Origin: Acholeplasma hippikon | Lineage (GTDB): Bacteria; Bacillota_I; Bacilli_A; Acholeplasmatales; Acholeplasmataceae | Direction of reading: 5' to 3' | Length of the DNA stretch: 64,000 nt | Assembly: GCF_900660755.1 (NCBI RefSeq) | Contig: NZ_LR215050.1 | Span: forward strand, 310,001-374,000 | Part shown: positions 18,961-27,459 of the stretch, in pieces | Layout: every line of letters starts with the position of its first letter | Numbering within the stretch: the stretch's first letter is position 1 | The notes under the pieces: generated by a model | The model's database searches: none | What the model was told of the DNA's origin: nothing | What the model saw: only the letters and a program-made list of their open reading frames with translations | Position numbers and translations under genes: made by a program

Positions 18961-20109
18961 ATGATCAACAAACAAAATGATGATATCTTTCATTTAAGTT
19001 TAAAAGCATCTGATTTTGAAAGCTTAAAGGTAAGTGCCCAACTAACTAAAAAACAAGAAATTGTTGAAACGTTATTTCAGAAAAAAGCCAATCCAATTAT
19101 GAAGAATCCTAATCCAAGAGGGTATCGTCATAAAGCAGTTTTATCTGCAACTAATATTAAGGTTGGTTCAAATAACCAATTACGTTTAGGTTTCTTCGAA
19201 GAAGGTAGTAAAAAAATTAAACCAAGAATTGGTCATTTTTTACATCACCCTGAAATTGATGAAATCTTTAAAACTGTAGAAAAGTTGTTAGTAACATATA
19301 AGTTTAAAGCTTATATGAGTAACTATAAAGAAGGATTAATTAAACACGTATTAATTAGAAAATCTTACGCATTTAATCAATTCATGGTCGTTATTTCAAC
19401 ACAAGGTAATTTATTCCCAAATGCCAAAGATTTTATTAAAGAACTTATCTCAATTCATCCGAATATAACAACAGTTGTACAAAATATACATAGAAAAGAT
19501 ACAAAACTTGTTGTTTTAGAAGAAGAAAAAGTACTTTATGGTAAAGGTTATATTCAAGATAAGATTGATGATTTAATCTTTAATATTTCACCACGCGCTT
19601 TCTATCAAATCAATCCTGCACTCATGGTTGATTTATATCATAAAGCATTAGAAATGGCTAATATAAGCGAGCATGATACTGTATTAGACTGTTATTCAGG
19701 TATTGGAACTATTTCTTTATTAGCTGCTAAAAAGGCTAAAATGGTTTATGGATTAGAAATAAACGATGCCTCAGTTAAAGATGCGATTAAAAATAAAAAA
19801 GAAAATAAAGTTGAGAATGTAAACTTTATCTTAGGCGATGTTGAAAAGACAATTGAAGAGTTTAAAGATAAAGTAGATGTCTTAATTATGGACCCGACGC
19901 GTCAAGGTGCATCTCTTAAGTTTATTCAAGCAGTTCTAAACTTAAAGCCAAAGAAAATTGTATATATTGCATGTGATCCACAAACTCAATTTAGAGATAT
20001 TTGTCAATTAACAAAAAATTATAATGTAAAAGAAATTCAACCGGTTGATATGTTTACCTACACAGCACACGTTGAAAACATCGTATTGCTTTCATTAAGA
20101 ATGCGTTAA
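18961..20109 (+). CDS. RlmD/TrmA-family m5U methyltransferase
   Basis: SAM-dependent RNA uracil-C5 methyltransferase, 382 residues. Visible: SAM motif VLDCYSGIGTISLL, NPALM and MDPTRQGAS, and the catalytic Cys in IACDPQTQFRD. The usual N-terminal TRAM domain and the Cys cluster for an iron-sulfur centre are missing (no Cys in the first 100 residues), so the target (23S rRNA or tRNA) is uncertain. Its last codons (HVENIVLLSLRMR) are repeated in divergent form at 23453, on the far side of the cadmium segment. Confidence 0.88.
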   Translation: MINKQNDDIFHLSLKASDFESLKVSAQLTKKQEIVETLFQKKANPIMKNPNPRGYRHKAVLSATNIKVGSNNQLRLGFFEEGSKKIKPRIGHFLHHPEIDEIFKTVEKLLVTYKFKAYMSNYKEGLIKHVLIRKSYAFNQFMVVISTQGNLFPNAKDFIKELISIHPNITTVVQNIHRKDTKLVVLEEEKVLYGKGYIQDKIDDLIFNISPRAFYQINPALMVDLYHKALEMANISEHDTVLDCYSGIGTISLLAAKKAKMVYGLEINDASVKDAIKNKKENKVENVNFILGDVEKTIEEFKDKVDVLIMDPTRQGASLKFIQAVLNLKPKKIVYIACDPQTQFRDICQLTKNYNVKEIQPVDMFTYTAHVENIVLLSLRMR

Positions 20110-20134
20110 CAAAGCCATTCATATAATAGAACAA

Positions 20135-20178
20135 GAAGCATTTTGCCCTTTAAAACTGGGTAAAATGCTTCTTTTTTA
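20135..20178 (+). terminator. Intrinsic terminator after the rlmD-like gene
   Basis: GAAGCATTTTGCCC pairs with GGGTAAAATGCTTC (one G-T), 9-nt loop, then TTTTTT. It lies inside the putative integrated segment. Confidence 0.92.
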
Positions 20179-20241
20179 CTTTTTGCCCAATATGGAAACA
20201 TATCGAAATTAATGTGGAAACATCTAAAGAAGTTGTTTTTA

Positions 20242-20269
20242 TTGACTCCGCAGTTTATTGTGATACAAT
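20242..20269 (+). promoter_or_regulatory. Promoter of the cad operon
   Basis: TTGACT (20242-20247), a 16-bp gap and TACAAT (20264-20269). The operator palindrome begins 3 bp after the -10, so a bound repressor would block transcription start. Confidence 0.75.
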
Positions 20270-20271
20270 AT

Positions 20272-20299
20272 ATCTATATGAATGAACGCTCATATAGAT
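20272..20299 (+). promoter_or_regulatory. ArsR/CadC-type operator
   Basis: Perfect 10-bp inverted repeat ATCTATATGA / TCATATAGAT with an 8-bp spacer, ending 11 nt before the regulator's ATG. Size and TGA/TCA half-sites resemble metal-sensing ArsR-family operators. Confidence 0.82.
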
Positions 20300-20310
20300 G
20301 GGAGATTAGT

Positions 20311-20679
20311 ATGGATCAAAAAGATATAATAGAGTTTTGTGAATGTAATGTTCTTCACCCTGAAAAAATAGAAATAGCCCATAAAAACTTACTAGATAAT
20401 GAATCTATTTCACTGCTAACTTTGTTCTTCAAAACATTTAGCGATCCCACAAGAATGAAAATCATATTGGCATTAAAAGAAACCGAGTTGTGTGTATGCG
20501 ATCTGTCTGCTGTGATCAATGTCAGTCAATCCGCTGTCTCACATCAATTGAAAACCTTAAGAGAGAATCGTTTGGTTAAATACCGAAAAGTGGGGAATGT
20601 TGTTTATTACTCGCTTGACGATGACCACGTCCACGTGTTAATAACTCAAGCAATGAATCATCTAAAACATAAGTAGAAT
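20311..20679 (+). CDS. cadC: CadC-like ArsR-family metal-responsive repressor
   Basis: 122-residue winged-helix repressor that releases DNA when Cd/Pb/Zn binds. It has the N-terminal cysteine pair C10 and C12 (FCECNV) and the alpha-3 pair C61 and C63 in ELCVCDLS, the combination characteristic of CadC. The recognition helix follows (VSQSAVSHQLKTL). The start at 20311 is chosen over an upstream in-frame ATG (20278) because GGGAG lies about 7 nt upstream and the operator overlaps the longer form. The stop is at 20674-20676, with a 14-nt gap to cadA. Confidence 0.9.
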
Positions 20680-20690
20680 GGAGAAAAAAC

Positions 20691-23033
20691 ATGAAAGAGG
20701 TTAAATATAGTTTATCAGAAATTAGCTGTGCGAGTTGTGCAGATAAGATTGAACAAAAGATAAAGAAGTTAAACGGAGTTGAGGAAGGTTATTTAAACTT
20801 TGTTACAAAAGAAATCAAGGTACAAGTTGCGGATTCAACTGATACTGCAAGACTATTTGACACGATCAAAAAAATTGTGAAAGATGAAGAGGGTGATGTC
20901 GAGGTATGTGAACTAACCCCAAATGTCATTTATGCAATAGATGGTTTAGACTGTGCAAATTGTGCGGCTAAGATTGAAGAAAAATTAAACAAGACCGAAG
21001 GAATTTTAGGTGCCAACGTTGATTTTATAGCAAAAAAACTGACACTTCAATTCAAAAATTCGCTAGATCAAAAACGTATAGAAGAAAAGGTTCAAAAAAT
21101 TATTGATAAAATTGAACCTGGCGTAACGATAGCACAATCAAATGTGAAGAATGAAGATCACGTGGATGAAGAATCATCAATGACGAAAGATTTAATCATC
21201 TTCGGTTTAGGTATCTTACTATTTACTGGAGGATTATTGATTGCTGAAGGAACGGTTTTTCGTTATGTATTACTTATACTAAGTTATTTCATCATCGGTG
21301 GAGAAGTTGTACTGAAGGCAGTCAATAACATATATCGAGGTAAGGTGTTCGATGAAAACTTCTTAATGACGATAGCAACTATGGGTGCATTTGCTATTGG
21401 AGAGCATCCTGAAGCAGTTGCAGTTATGATTTTTTATAAGGTCGGTGAATTTTTCCAAGACGTAGCAGTCAATCGATCCAGAAGATCCATAAAAAAATTG
21501 ATGTCAATCAGACCTGATGTCGCAACGATTAAAAAAGGCAACACTTCTGTGGAAATGCGTGTTGAAGACGTTCAAACTGGAGAGATAATGATCATTAAAC
21601 CAGGCGAAAGAATTCCGCTTGATGGTGAAGTGTTGTCAGGAACTTCCACAATTGACACAAAAATTCTAACAGGAGAATCTGTGCCTGTAAATGTTACAAA
21701 AGGTGAGATGGTACTCTCTGGTTGTATTAATATCAATGGTTTATTGACCGTTAAAGTTACCAAACTCGCAAGCGAATCAACTGTTTCTAAGGTACTTGAA
21801 ATGGTTGAGAATGCAACCAGCAAAAAAGCACCAACCGAGAATTTTATCACTAAATTTGCACGAGTATATACTCCAATTGTCACTTCGTTGGCTGTTTTGA
21901 TTGCGGTAATACTACCACTCGTTATACAAGGTGCAACTTTTGAGGAATGGATCTACAGAGCACTTATATTCTTAGTTATTTCGTGTCCATGTGCACTCGT
22001 TGTATCGATTCCGCTTGGTTTCTTTGGTGGTATTGGAGCTGCATCAAGAAATGGTATCTTAGTTAAAGGTGGAAACTACCTAGAAGCATTAAATAACATT
22101 GAGATTGCAGTTTTTGATAAGACTGGCACATTGACTGAAGGAACTTTTACAGTGACTGAAATTAATACAGCTAATGGTGCAACACAAGAAGAGTTACTCG
22201 AAAAAGCAGCGTATGTCGAAAGTTTTTCTAATCATCCTATCGCTGTCTCAGTCGTCAATAAATACAATAAAGAAATAGATCAAAGTTTAATAACTGATGT
22301 TGAAGAAATATCTGGACACGGTGTAAAAGCAGCCTATCAAAATGATATCATTGCAATCGGGAATGCTAGATTGATGAAAAGAGAGGGTGTTGAATTCAAG
22401 GAATCTATTGCATTGGGTTCGATTATATACATCGCTATCAATGGAAAATATGTTGGAAATATTGTTGTCTCAGATCAGATAAAGCAAGACTCAAAAACTG
22501 CTATTAAAATGTTGAAGTCATTAGGCATTAAAAAAACTGTCATGCTAACTGGTGACAAGAAATTAGTTGCTGATGCAGTTGGACAAGAGTTAGATATCGA
22601 TGAAATTCATAGCGAATTGTTGCCTGAAGATAAGCTCAATATTGTAGAGAAGTTATTACTCCAAAAATCGAGCAGAGGGAAGCTGTTCTTTGTAGGTGAT
22701 GGTATCAACGATACACCAGTATTAGCGAGAGCTGATATTGGAATTGCTATGGGTGGACTCGGTGCCGATGCAGCCATCGATGTAGCTGATGTCGTGATTA
22801 TGAATGATGAACCTTCTAAGATAGGTACTGCGGTCTTTGTGGCAAAAAGAACTAGAAAGATTGTATGGCAAAACATATACTTCGCATTAGGAGTTAAACT
22901 CTTGTTTCTAGCTTTAGGAGCTGTCGGAATCGCAACTATGTGGGAAGCCGTGATTGCTGATGTCGGGGTGTCATTATTAGCAGTACTAAATGCAATGAGG
23001 GTACTCAAATATAACTATAAAATAAATAATTAA
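20691..23033 (+). CDS. cadA: Cd2+/Zn2+-exporting P1B-type ATPase CadA
   Basis: Membrane pump exporting soft divalent metals, 780 residues. There are two N-terminal metal-binding domains, C13-C16 (ISCASCADK) and C88-C91 (LDCANCAAK), and transmembrane helices beginning about residue 168. The intramembrane metal site is C432-P-C434 (SCPCALVV); D476 in FDKTGTLTEG is phosphorylated, and the hinge is GDGINDTPVLARAD. The CPC motif with paired ArsR regulator fits Cd/Zn/Pb export. RBS is GGAG, 14 nt after cadC. Confidence 0.95.
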   Translation: MKEVKYSLSEISCASCADKIEQKIKKLNGVEEGYLNFVTKEIKVQVADSTDTARLFDTIKKIVKDEEGDVEVCELTPNVIYAIDGLDCANCAAKIEEKLNKTEGILGANVDFIAKKLTLQFKNSLDQKRIEEKVQKIIDKIEPGVTIAQSNVKNEDHVDEESSMTKDLIIFGLGILLFTGGLLIAEGTVFRYVLLILSYFIIGGEVVLKAVNNIYRGKVFDENFLMTIATMGAFAIGEHPEAVAVMIFYKVGEFFQDVAVNRSRRSIKKLMSIRPDVATIKKGNTSVEMRVEDVQTGEIMIIKPGERIPLDGEVLSGTSTIDTKILTGESVPVNVTKGEMVLSGCININGLLTVKVTKLASESTVSKVLEMVENATSKKAPTENFITKFARVYTPIVTSLAVLIAVILPLVIQGATFEEWIYRALIFLVISCPCALVVSIPLGFFGGIGAASRNGILVKGGNYLEALNNIEIAVFDKTGTLTEGTFTVTEINTANGATQEELLEKAAYVESFSNHPIAVSVVNKYNKEIDQSLITDVEEISGHGVKAAYQNDIIAIGNARLMKREGVEFKESIALGSIIYIAINGKYVGNIVVSDQIKQDSKTAIKMLKSLGIKKTVMLTGDKKLVADAVGQELDIDEIHSELLPEDKLNIVEKLLLQKSSRGKLFFVGDGINDTPVLARADIGIAMGGLGADAAIDVADVVIMNDEPSKIGTAVFVAKRTRKIVWQNIYFALGVKLLFLALGAVGIATMWEAVIADVGVSLLAVLNAMRVLKYNYKINN

Positions 23034-23398
23034 CTTAAATTATACTAACTTAATAGAGTTTATTCGATTTACGGTTATGTTTTTTAACAAGTCTCTAATA
23101 AAAACAGCTTCATTAAGCCATAAATTAAGGGTGCTAGAAAATTACATATATATGACACTAGGGTGCTAAAATTTTTACACGATTTGAAGGCTAGGGTGCT
23201 AAAGTTGTATTAAACCTCAAAACCTTAGACAGTAGAGTGACGGAGGACTTAAACCCTTTTGAATACTCTTTAGGTGATGAGATAAAATGAGTGTAGTTCG
23301 TATTGGCAATTTAGCATAAAAACCAAAAAATATGTTACTTTGGTATTTTAGCCATCAGTTCAACCATGTAAGGGGAAACATATTTTAGTCGATTTTGA
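23034..23398. other. Non-coding tail of the cad segment; no gene seen
   Basis: About 365 bp with stop codons in all frames and no convincing ORF. It holds three short direct repeats (separate entry) and otherwise unrecognised sequence. It may be the remains of a mobile-element end. Confidence 0.5.
23128..23206. repeat. Three iteron-like direct repeats
   Basis: The core AGGGTGCTA followed by A/G-rich then T-rich bases occurs at 23128, 23160 and 23193, spaced 32-33 bp (about three helical turns). Such spaced repeats are seen at plasmid iterons, recombinase arm sites and the multi-repeat ends of IS21-family elements; which of these applies is not decided by the sequence. Confidence 0.65.
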
Positions 23399-23497
23399 TG
23401 TTACTTCAATACACACAAGGTTGATTTTGCAAGCAATATGGTTTTTTCAACGCACGTTGAAAATATTGTTTTACTTGAATTAAGCTCAAGAAAATAA
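23399..23497 (+). pseudogene. Orphan 3' fragment of an rlmD/TrmA-type gene
   Basis: An open stretch ending in STHVENIVLLELSSRK-stop parallels the last residues of the intact methyltransferase (TAHVENIVLLSLRMR). Similarity is clear from about 23438; an in-frame stop at 23396 closes it upstream. It is followed directly by a good terminator, as expected for a displaced native gene end. Confidence 0.72.
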
Positions 23498-23506
23498 GAA
23501 AAAAAT

Positions 23507-23536
23507 AGTCACATCTTTATAGGTGTGACTTTTTTA
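23507..23536 (+). terminator. Intrinsic terminator behind the rlmD-type fragment
   Basis: AGTCACATC / GGTGTGACT (9 bp, one wobble), 6-nt loop, then TTTTT. Probably the original terminator of the methyltransferase gene. Confidence 0.85.
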
Positions 23537-23617
23537 ATTTTGATTAAGATGATTTTTTTGTGTGAATGCATATATTATTATATAATATATTCAAGTATAG
23601 TAAAGAAGGGGTTTCGT

Positions 23618-24133
23618 ATGCAAATTACAATTAAAAAAGCAACATTTGAAGATGTTGAAGAACTTTCGAAATTTCTTCAACGAACTTACTTAGCAGTTTA
23701 TCAAGATTTTTTATCAAAAGAATATATGAGCCGTGCAATTGAAGTGAATTATACAGCTAATCAACTCAAAAAAGCAATTATTCGTGGTAATGATAGCGAT
23801 AATTTTTGGATAGGTTATTATTTGGCAGTTATTAAAAATAAAATTGTAGGTGTTATTGGTGGTGGAATGACTGATGAATTGTCAGGTATCTATGTGCTTT
23901 ATGTAGATGAAAATTACAATAGATTAGGAATTGCAACACAGTTAGTTGATTTTTTAACACAGAAACAAAAAACACTTGGTGCTAAAAAACAATATGTAAA
24001 AACATTGCAAGATAACTTAAAAGGCAATCAATTTTGTAAAAAAACAGGGTTTAAATTTAGAGATACAAGATTATCTGCCTTTAATAAAGAAAATGAAAAC
24101 TTTATGATTAATTACTACGAAAGAGAAATTTAG
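23618..24133 (+). CDS. GNAT-family N-acetyltransferase
   Basis: 171 residues. The acetyl-CoA-binding segment is YVLYVDENYNRLGIATQLV, with the R/Q-x-x-G-x-A-like loop (NRLGIA); a C-terminal GFKFRDTR segment is usual. The start at 23618 has GAAGGGG upstream, and TATAAT lies at 23581; the reading frame extends further upstream without an RBS. First gene of a three-gene group with a lipoprotein and a second GNAT. Substrate unknown. Confidence 0.85.
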   Translation: MQITIKKATFEDVEELSKFLQRTYLAVYQDFLSKEYMSRAIEVNYTANQLKKAIIRGNDSDNFWIGYYLAVIKNKIVGVIGGGMTDELSGIYVLYVDENYNRLGIATQLVDFLTQKQKTLGAKKQYVKTLQDNLKGNQFCKKTGFKFRDTRLSAFNKENENFMINYYEREI

Positions 24134-24135
24134 AC

Positions 24136-24849
24136 ATGAAAAAAATATTATTAGTATTATCATTTATATTTTTAATGTTATTAACTGGATGTGAATTAAC
24201 ACATATCCAAGCACAGTTTAAACAAAATAGTTTATGGGTAGATGAAAATCAAACCATAGAAATCATTTTTACAGGTCCAAGAAAAGATATTGGAAGTGGG
24301 TATATTACCATTGATGATGTTAAAGTTGATGCATTATTTAAAACATCATCAAATAACGATAAAATATTCATTTATACAAAAGAAACAGTAGAAAATGAAC
24401 CTTATATAGTGTATGATGTCAAAGTTTATATTGAAAATAAGGTATTTGTTAAAGATAAACTTGTGTTAACACAATCAATTGCACATGAAGATGGAACCAT
24501 TGAAACCATTTATGAAAATATCATTTATAGAACTGAGATTAAAGATCAAGAAGTAAAAAGAGAAAATTTAGTAGGAATTAGTTATTATAATAGCGAATTT
24601 GGTATTCGAATTTCATTTGATGAAGTATCATTTTTCGAAGGATATTATAAGGTTTTAATTAATGACCGACCAAAAAATATAAGTGCAACATTTGAATTTA
24701 AAGCACAACAAATTTTTGAAATTAAAGTAGATGAAACTTTAATTCTCACCGGGATTTATAAATTTGAAAATAATAATTTAGTTTTACAATTTGGCACAAA
24801 TGAATTATATCAAGACACCAATGTAATTAATTTAGGATGGTATTCATGA
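24136..24849 (+). CDS. Unknown lipoprotein
   Basis: 237 residues. A short signal peptide ends in a lipobox (LLTGC, Cys about residue 19), so it should be lipid-anchored on the outer face of the membrane. The rest is beta-strand-like with no recognised domain. It starts 2 nt after the GNAT gene and its stop overlaps the next GNAT start (ATGA). Function unknown. Confidence 0.8.
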   Translation: MKKILLVLSFIFLMLLTGCELTHIQAQFKQNSLWVDENQTIEIIFTGPRKDIGSGYITIDDVKVDALFKTSSNNDKIFIYTKETVENEPYIVYDVKVYIENKVFVKDKLVLTQSIAHEDGTIETIYENIIYRTEIKDQEVKRENLVGISYYNSEFGIRISFDEVSFFEGYYKVLINDRPKNISATFEFKAQQIFEIKVDETLILTGIYKFENNNLVLQFGTNELYQDTNVINLGWYS

Positions 24850-25325
24850 ACAAAAGTTATCGATTTGCAGAAGAAAAGGATATTCCATTAGTATTAAAAT
24901 TTATTAAAGAATTATCAGTATATGAAAAAATGGAAGATCAAGTTATTGCCACAGAAACTACACTAAAAGAATGGTTGTTTGAAAAGAAAATCGCAGAAGT
25001 CATTTTTCCAATGGAGAATAATATTGAAGTAGGATTTGCTTTATTCTTTCATAACTACTCCACATTTGTTGGTAGAGCTGGTTTATATTTAGAAGATATA
25101 TATATTATGCCTCAATATCGTAATCGAGGTCACGGAAAATCTATTTTTAAAATCTTATCTAAAATAGCAGTTGAACGTAACTGTGGTCGTTTTGAATGGT
25201 CATGTTTAGATTGGAATGAACCAAGTATTCAATTTTATAAGTCCTTAGGAGCAGTTCCAATGAATGGATGGACAGTTTACCGTCTAACCGAAGAAAAATT
25301 CAAAAAAATAGCTGAAGAACAATAA
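24846..25325 (+). CDS. GNAT-family acetyltransferase, diamine-acetyltransferase-like
   Basis: 159 residues resembling spermidine/diamine N1-acetyltransferases: FIKELSVYEKMED near the N-terminus, LYLEDIYIMPQYRNRGHGK as the acetyl-CoA loop, and WNEPSIQFYKSLGA near the end. The start at 24846 overlaps the lipoprotein stop; the ATG at 24837 would leave no room for the RBS (AGGATG). Polyamine acetylation is plausible but not proven. Confidence 0.85.
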   Translation: MNKSYRFAEEKDIPLVLKFIKELSVYEKMEDQVIATETTLKEWLFEKKIAEVIFPMENNIEVGFALFFHNYSTFVGRAGLYLEDIYIMPQYRNRGHGKSIFKILSKIAVERNCGRFEWSCLDWNEPSIQFYKSLGAVPMNGWTVYRLTEEKFKKIAEEQ

Positions 25326-25385
25326 CGATATTATTACATTATGATAATGATATAATTATCTTAGAAATGAAAGGGAAGGTGTTTT

Positions 25386-26219
25386 ATGACAGATTGGTTT
25401 CTAGGGTTACAAACATGGCAACAAGCACTCGTTGCTGGTATGTTTACATGGTTTATTACCTTGTTAGGTGCTGCATTAGTATTTTTTGCAAAAACAATTA
25501 AACAAAAGATTTTAAACTTTATTTATGGATTTGCGGCAGGTGTTATGGTTGCCGCAAGTTTCTGGAGTTTATTAGCTCCAGGTATTGACTGGGCTGAAAT
25601 TAACGGGGGATTACCAGCTTGGTTAGTTGTAGCAATAGGATTTATGTTTGGTGGTATTTTCTTATATATTACCGATAAGACGATTCCACATATTCACTTT
25701 GGTAAAGACCAAGAACGTGAAGGGATTTCAACAAAATTGAAAAAGACAATTTTACTTGTCTTTTCTATTACCATCCATAATATCCCAGAAGGATTAGCAA
25801 TTGGGGTTGCTTTTGGTGCAATTAATAGAGGAGATACTTCAACTGCAATAGCAGCAGCAACCCTAGCTGCATTAAGTTTAGCCATTGGTATTGGAATTCA
25901 AAACTTCCCAGAAGGTGCTGCAGTTTCTATCCCTTTACGACAAGAAGGAATGAGTAGAAAGAAAGCATTCTTTATGGGACAAGCATCTGCACTTGTAGAG
26001 CCAATGATGGCTGTTTTAGGTGCATTATTAGTGACTTCAATGAAATCAATTTTACCATATGCTTTATCATTTGCTGCTGGGGCTATGATCTATGTTGTTG
26101 TGGAAGAATTAATCCCGGAAGCACAAGGAAGTCAAGAATCTAAAAATAGTCACCATGCTGTATTTGGCTTTATGATTGGCTTCACAATTATGATGATTTT
26201 AGATGTAGCATTAGGATAA
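25386..26219 (+). CDS. ZIP-family divalent metal transporter
   Basis: Membrane metal permease of 277 residues, about eight helices. The metal-binding signatures are HNIPEGLAIGV (helix 4) and NFPEGAAVSIP (helix 5), the classic HNxPEG and H/NFPEG pair of ZupT/GufA-type ZIP proteins. The long cytoplasmic loop contains HIHFGKDQE. A strong RBS (AGGGAAGG) and TATAAT are upstream. Likely zinc import, with other divalent metals possible. Confidence 0.93.
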   Translation: MTDWFLGLQTWQQALVAGMFTWFITLLGAALVFFAKTIKQKILNFIYGFAAGVMVAASFWSLLAPGIDWAEINGGLPAWLVVAIGFMFGGIFLYITDKTIPHIHFGKDQEREGISTKLKKTILLVFSITIHNIPEGLAIGVAFGAINRGDTSTAIAAATLAALSLAIGIGIQNFPEGAAVSIPLRQEGMSRKKAFFMGQASALVEPMMAVLGALLVTSMKSILPYALSFAAGAMIYVVVEELIPEAQGSQESKNSHHAVFGFMIGFTIMMILDVALG

Positions 26220-26262
26220 AACGGAATAAAAAGTTAAAAAATGTAATTTTTTAGATAAATAG

Positions 26263-26290
26263 AATAATCTATTCGGATTATTTAGTTTTC
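26263..26290 (+). terminator. Possible weak terminator after the ZIP gene
   Basis: AATAATC / GATTATT, 7 bp with a 6-nt loop; the downstream T content is modest. Confidence 0.4.
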
Positions 26291-26349
26291 ACTTGCAAAA
26301 TTACCATATTGACTTTATGCTATAGTTGAACGAAAGAAAGGAGATATCT

Positions 26350-27405
26350 ATGAAGAAGATAATTACATTATCTGTGACGATGTTTTTGGTTGCTTTAATG
26401 GCAGCTTGTAAAACAAAAACATATGAAATCGCAATGATAACTGTATATGACAGTATCCAAGATGGCTCCTTTAATCAAGCAACTTGGGAAGGTATTCAAG
26501 AGTACGCCGTTAAAAATAATGTTTCTCATCAATATTATCAACCACTAACAAATTCTGAAGAGGATTACTTAGCGGCAATTAATCGAGCAGTTAATGCAGG
26601 AGCGAAAATTATTATAACTCCTGGGTTATATTCTGGATTTGAAACTAAATATCCTCATGTTAAGTTTGTAATATTGGATGGATTAGAATCTTACAATAAA
26701 GAATCAGATTTAAAAGTTGCAAAAAATGCATTAACGATTTATTTTAATGAACACGAATCAGGATTTTTAGCAGGCTATGCCGCAGTCAAAGATGGATTTA
26801 GGAATTTAGGATTCATTGGTGGTGTTGCATTACCTACAGTTAAAAAGTTTGGTATTGGTTTTGTTGCTGGCGCTTACTATGCATCCTATGAACTAAATGA
26901 ATCAATTATATTTGATCCAAATCATTACAATTATCTAGAAAATTTTTCTGCAAGTGATAAAGTCGTAACACTAGCTGAAAGTTATTATGATGCTGGGGTT
27001 GAAATTATACATGCGGCAGCGGGTGCGGCAAGTCATTCAGTAATTAAAGCCGCTGAAAATAAAAATGCTTGGGTGATTGGAGTAGATATTGATCAATCAA
27101 GAGAATCAAGTCGTGTTTTGACAAGTGCAATTAAAGGTATTGGAGCAGCAACATACCAAGCATTAGTTGCTTTCTATGAAAATAATTTAAGTGATGGCGA
27201 AGTTTGGCATTTAGGTGCTGATGACTTTGCAGTATCAATCCCATTTGAAAGTTCTCGATTTACAGACTTCAATTTTGATGATTATACAGAACTTTATCAA
27301 AAAATTATTAAACAAAAAATTCATGTGCCTTCAACGAAAGAAGAATTAACAACATTCTTGTTTGAATGTAGAAGATTTAATGAAGCATTAATTGAAAGAG
27401 TATAA
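26350..27405 (+). CDS. BMP-family substrate-binding lipoprotein
   Basis: 351 residues. The lipobox is LMAAC, in a signal peptide starting at 26350 (AGGAG about 6 nt upstream; the TTG at 26326 is rejected). The mature protein has the basic-membrane-protein fold: an ITVYDSIQDGSFNQATWEG start, FLAGYAAV, and VIGVDIDQS in the second half, as in PnrA/Med nucleoside-binding proteins. No ABC permease or ATPase is adjacent, so partner and ligand (perhaps nucleosides) are unknown. Confidence 0.85.
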   Translation: MKKIITLSVTMFLVALMAACKTKTYEIAMITVYDSIQDGSFNQATWEGIQEYAVKNNVSHQYYQPLTNSEEDYLAAINRAVNAGAKIIITPGLYSGFETKYPHVKFVILDGLESYNKESDLKVAKNALTIYFNEHESGFLAGYAAVKDGFRNLGFIGGVALPTVKKFGIGFVAGAYYASYELNESIIFDPNHYNYLENFSASDKVVTLAESYYDAGVEIIHAAAGAASHSVIKAAENKNAWVIGVDIDQSRESSRVLTSAIKGIGAATYQALVAFYENNLSDGEVWHLGADDFAVSIPFESSRFTDFNFDDYTELYQKIIKQKIHVPSTKEELTTFLFECRRFNEALIERV

Positions 27406-27428
27406 AGAGGCTTAAGCGCCTCTTTTTA
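27404..27428 (+). terminator. Intrinsic terminator after the BMP lipoprotein
   Basis: AAAGAGGC / GCCTCTTT, 6-nt loop, T5 run, overlapping the stop codon. Confidence 0.92.
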
Positions 27429-27459
27429 TTTGATATAATGAAAATAGGAGGTTAAATTC

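Larger units (their letters stand above)
20079..23452 (+). mobile_element. Putative integrated cadmium/zinc-resistance element at the rlmD-like 3' end
   Basis: The segment is bounded by an 11-bp direct repeat, CACGTTGAAAA, at 20068-20078 (inside the methyltransferase gene) and at 23453-23463 (inside a second copy of the 3' end). It contains a terminator, a CadC-like regulator with operator, a CadA-like ATPase, and about 400 bp of non-coding sequence with short direct repeats. No recombinase gene is visible, so if it was an integrative element it has lost its integrase or depends on another. The boundaries are inferred. Confidence 0.55.

Noticed and set aside
20101-20310. Long form of the CadC-like ORF starting at 20212 or 20278
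   Set aside because: The upstream part overlaps the promoter and operator and lacks an RBS; the 20311 start has GGGAG.
23128-23206. CRISPR array
   Set aside because: Only three short repeats of about 10-14 bp with poor flanking conservation, and no cas gene nearby.
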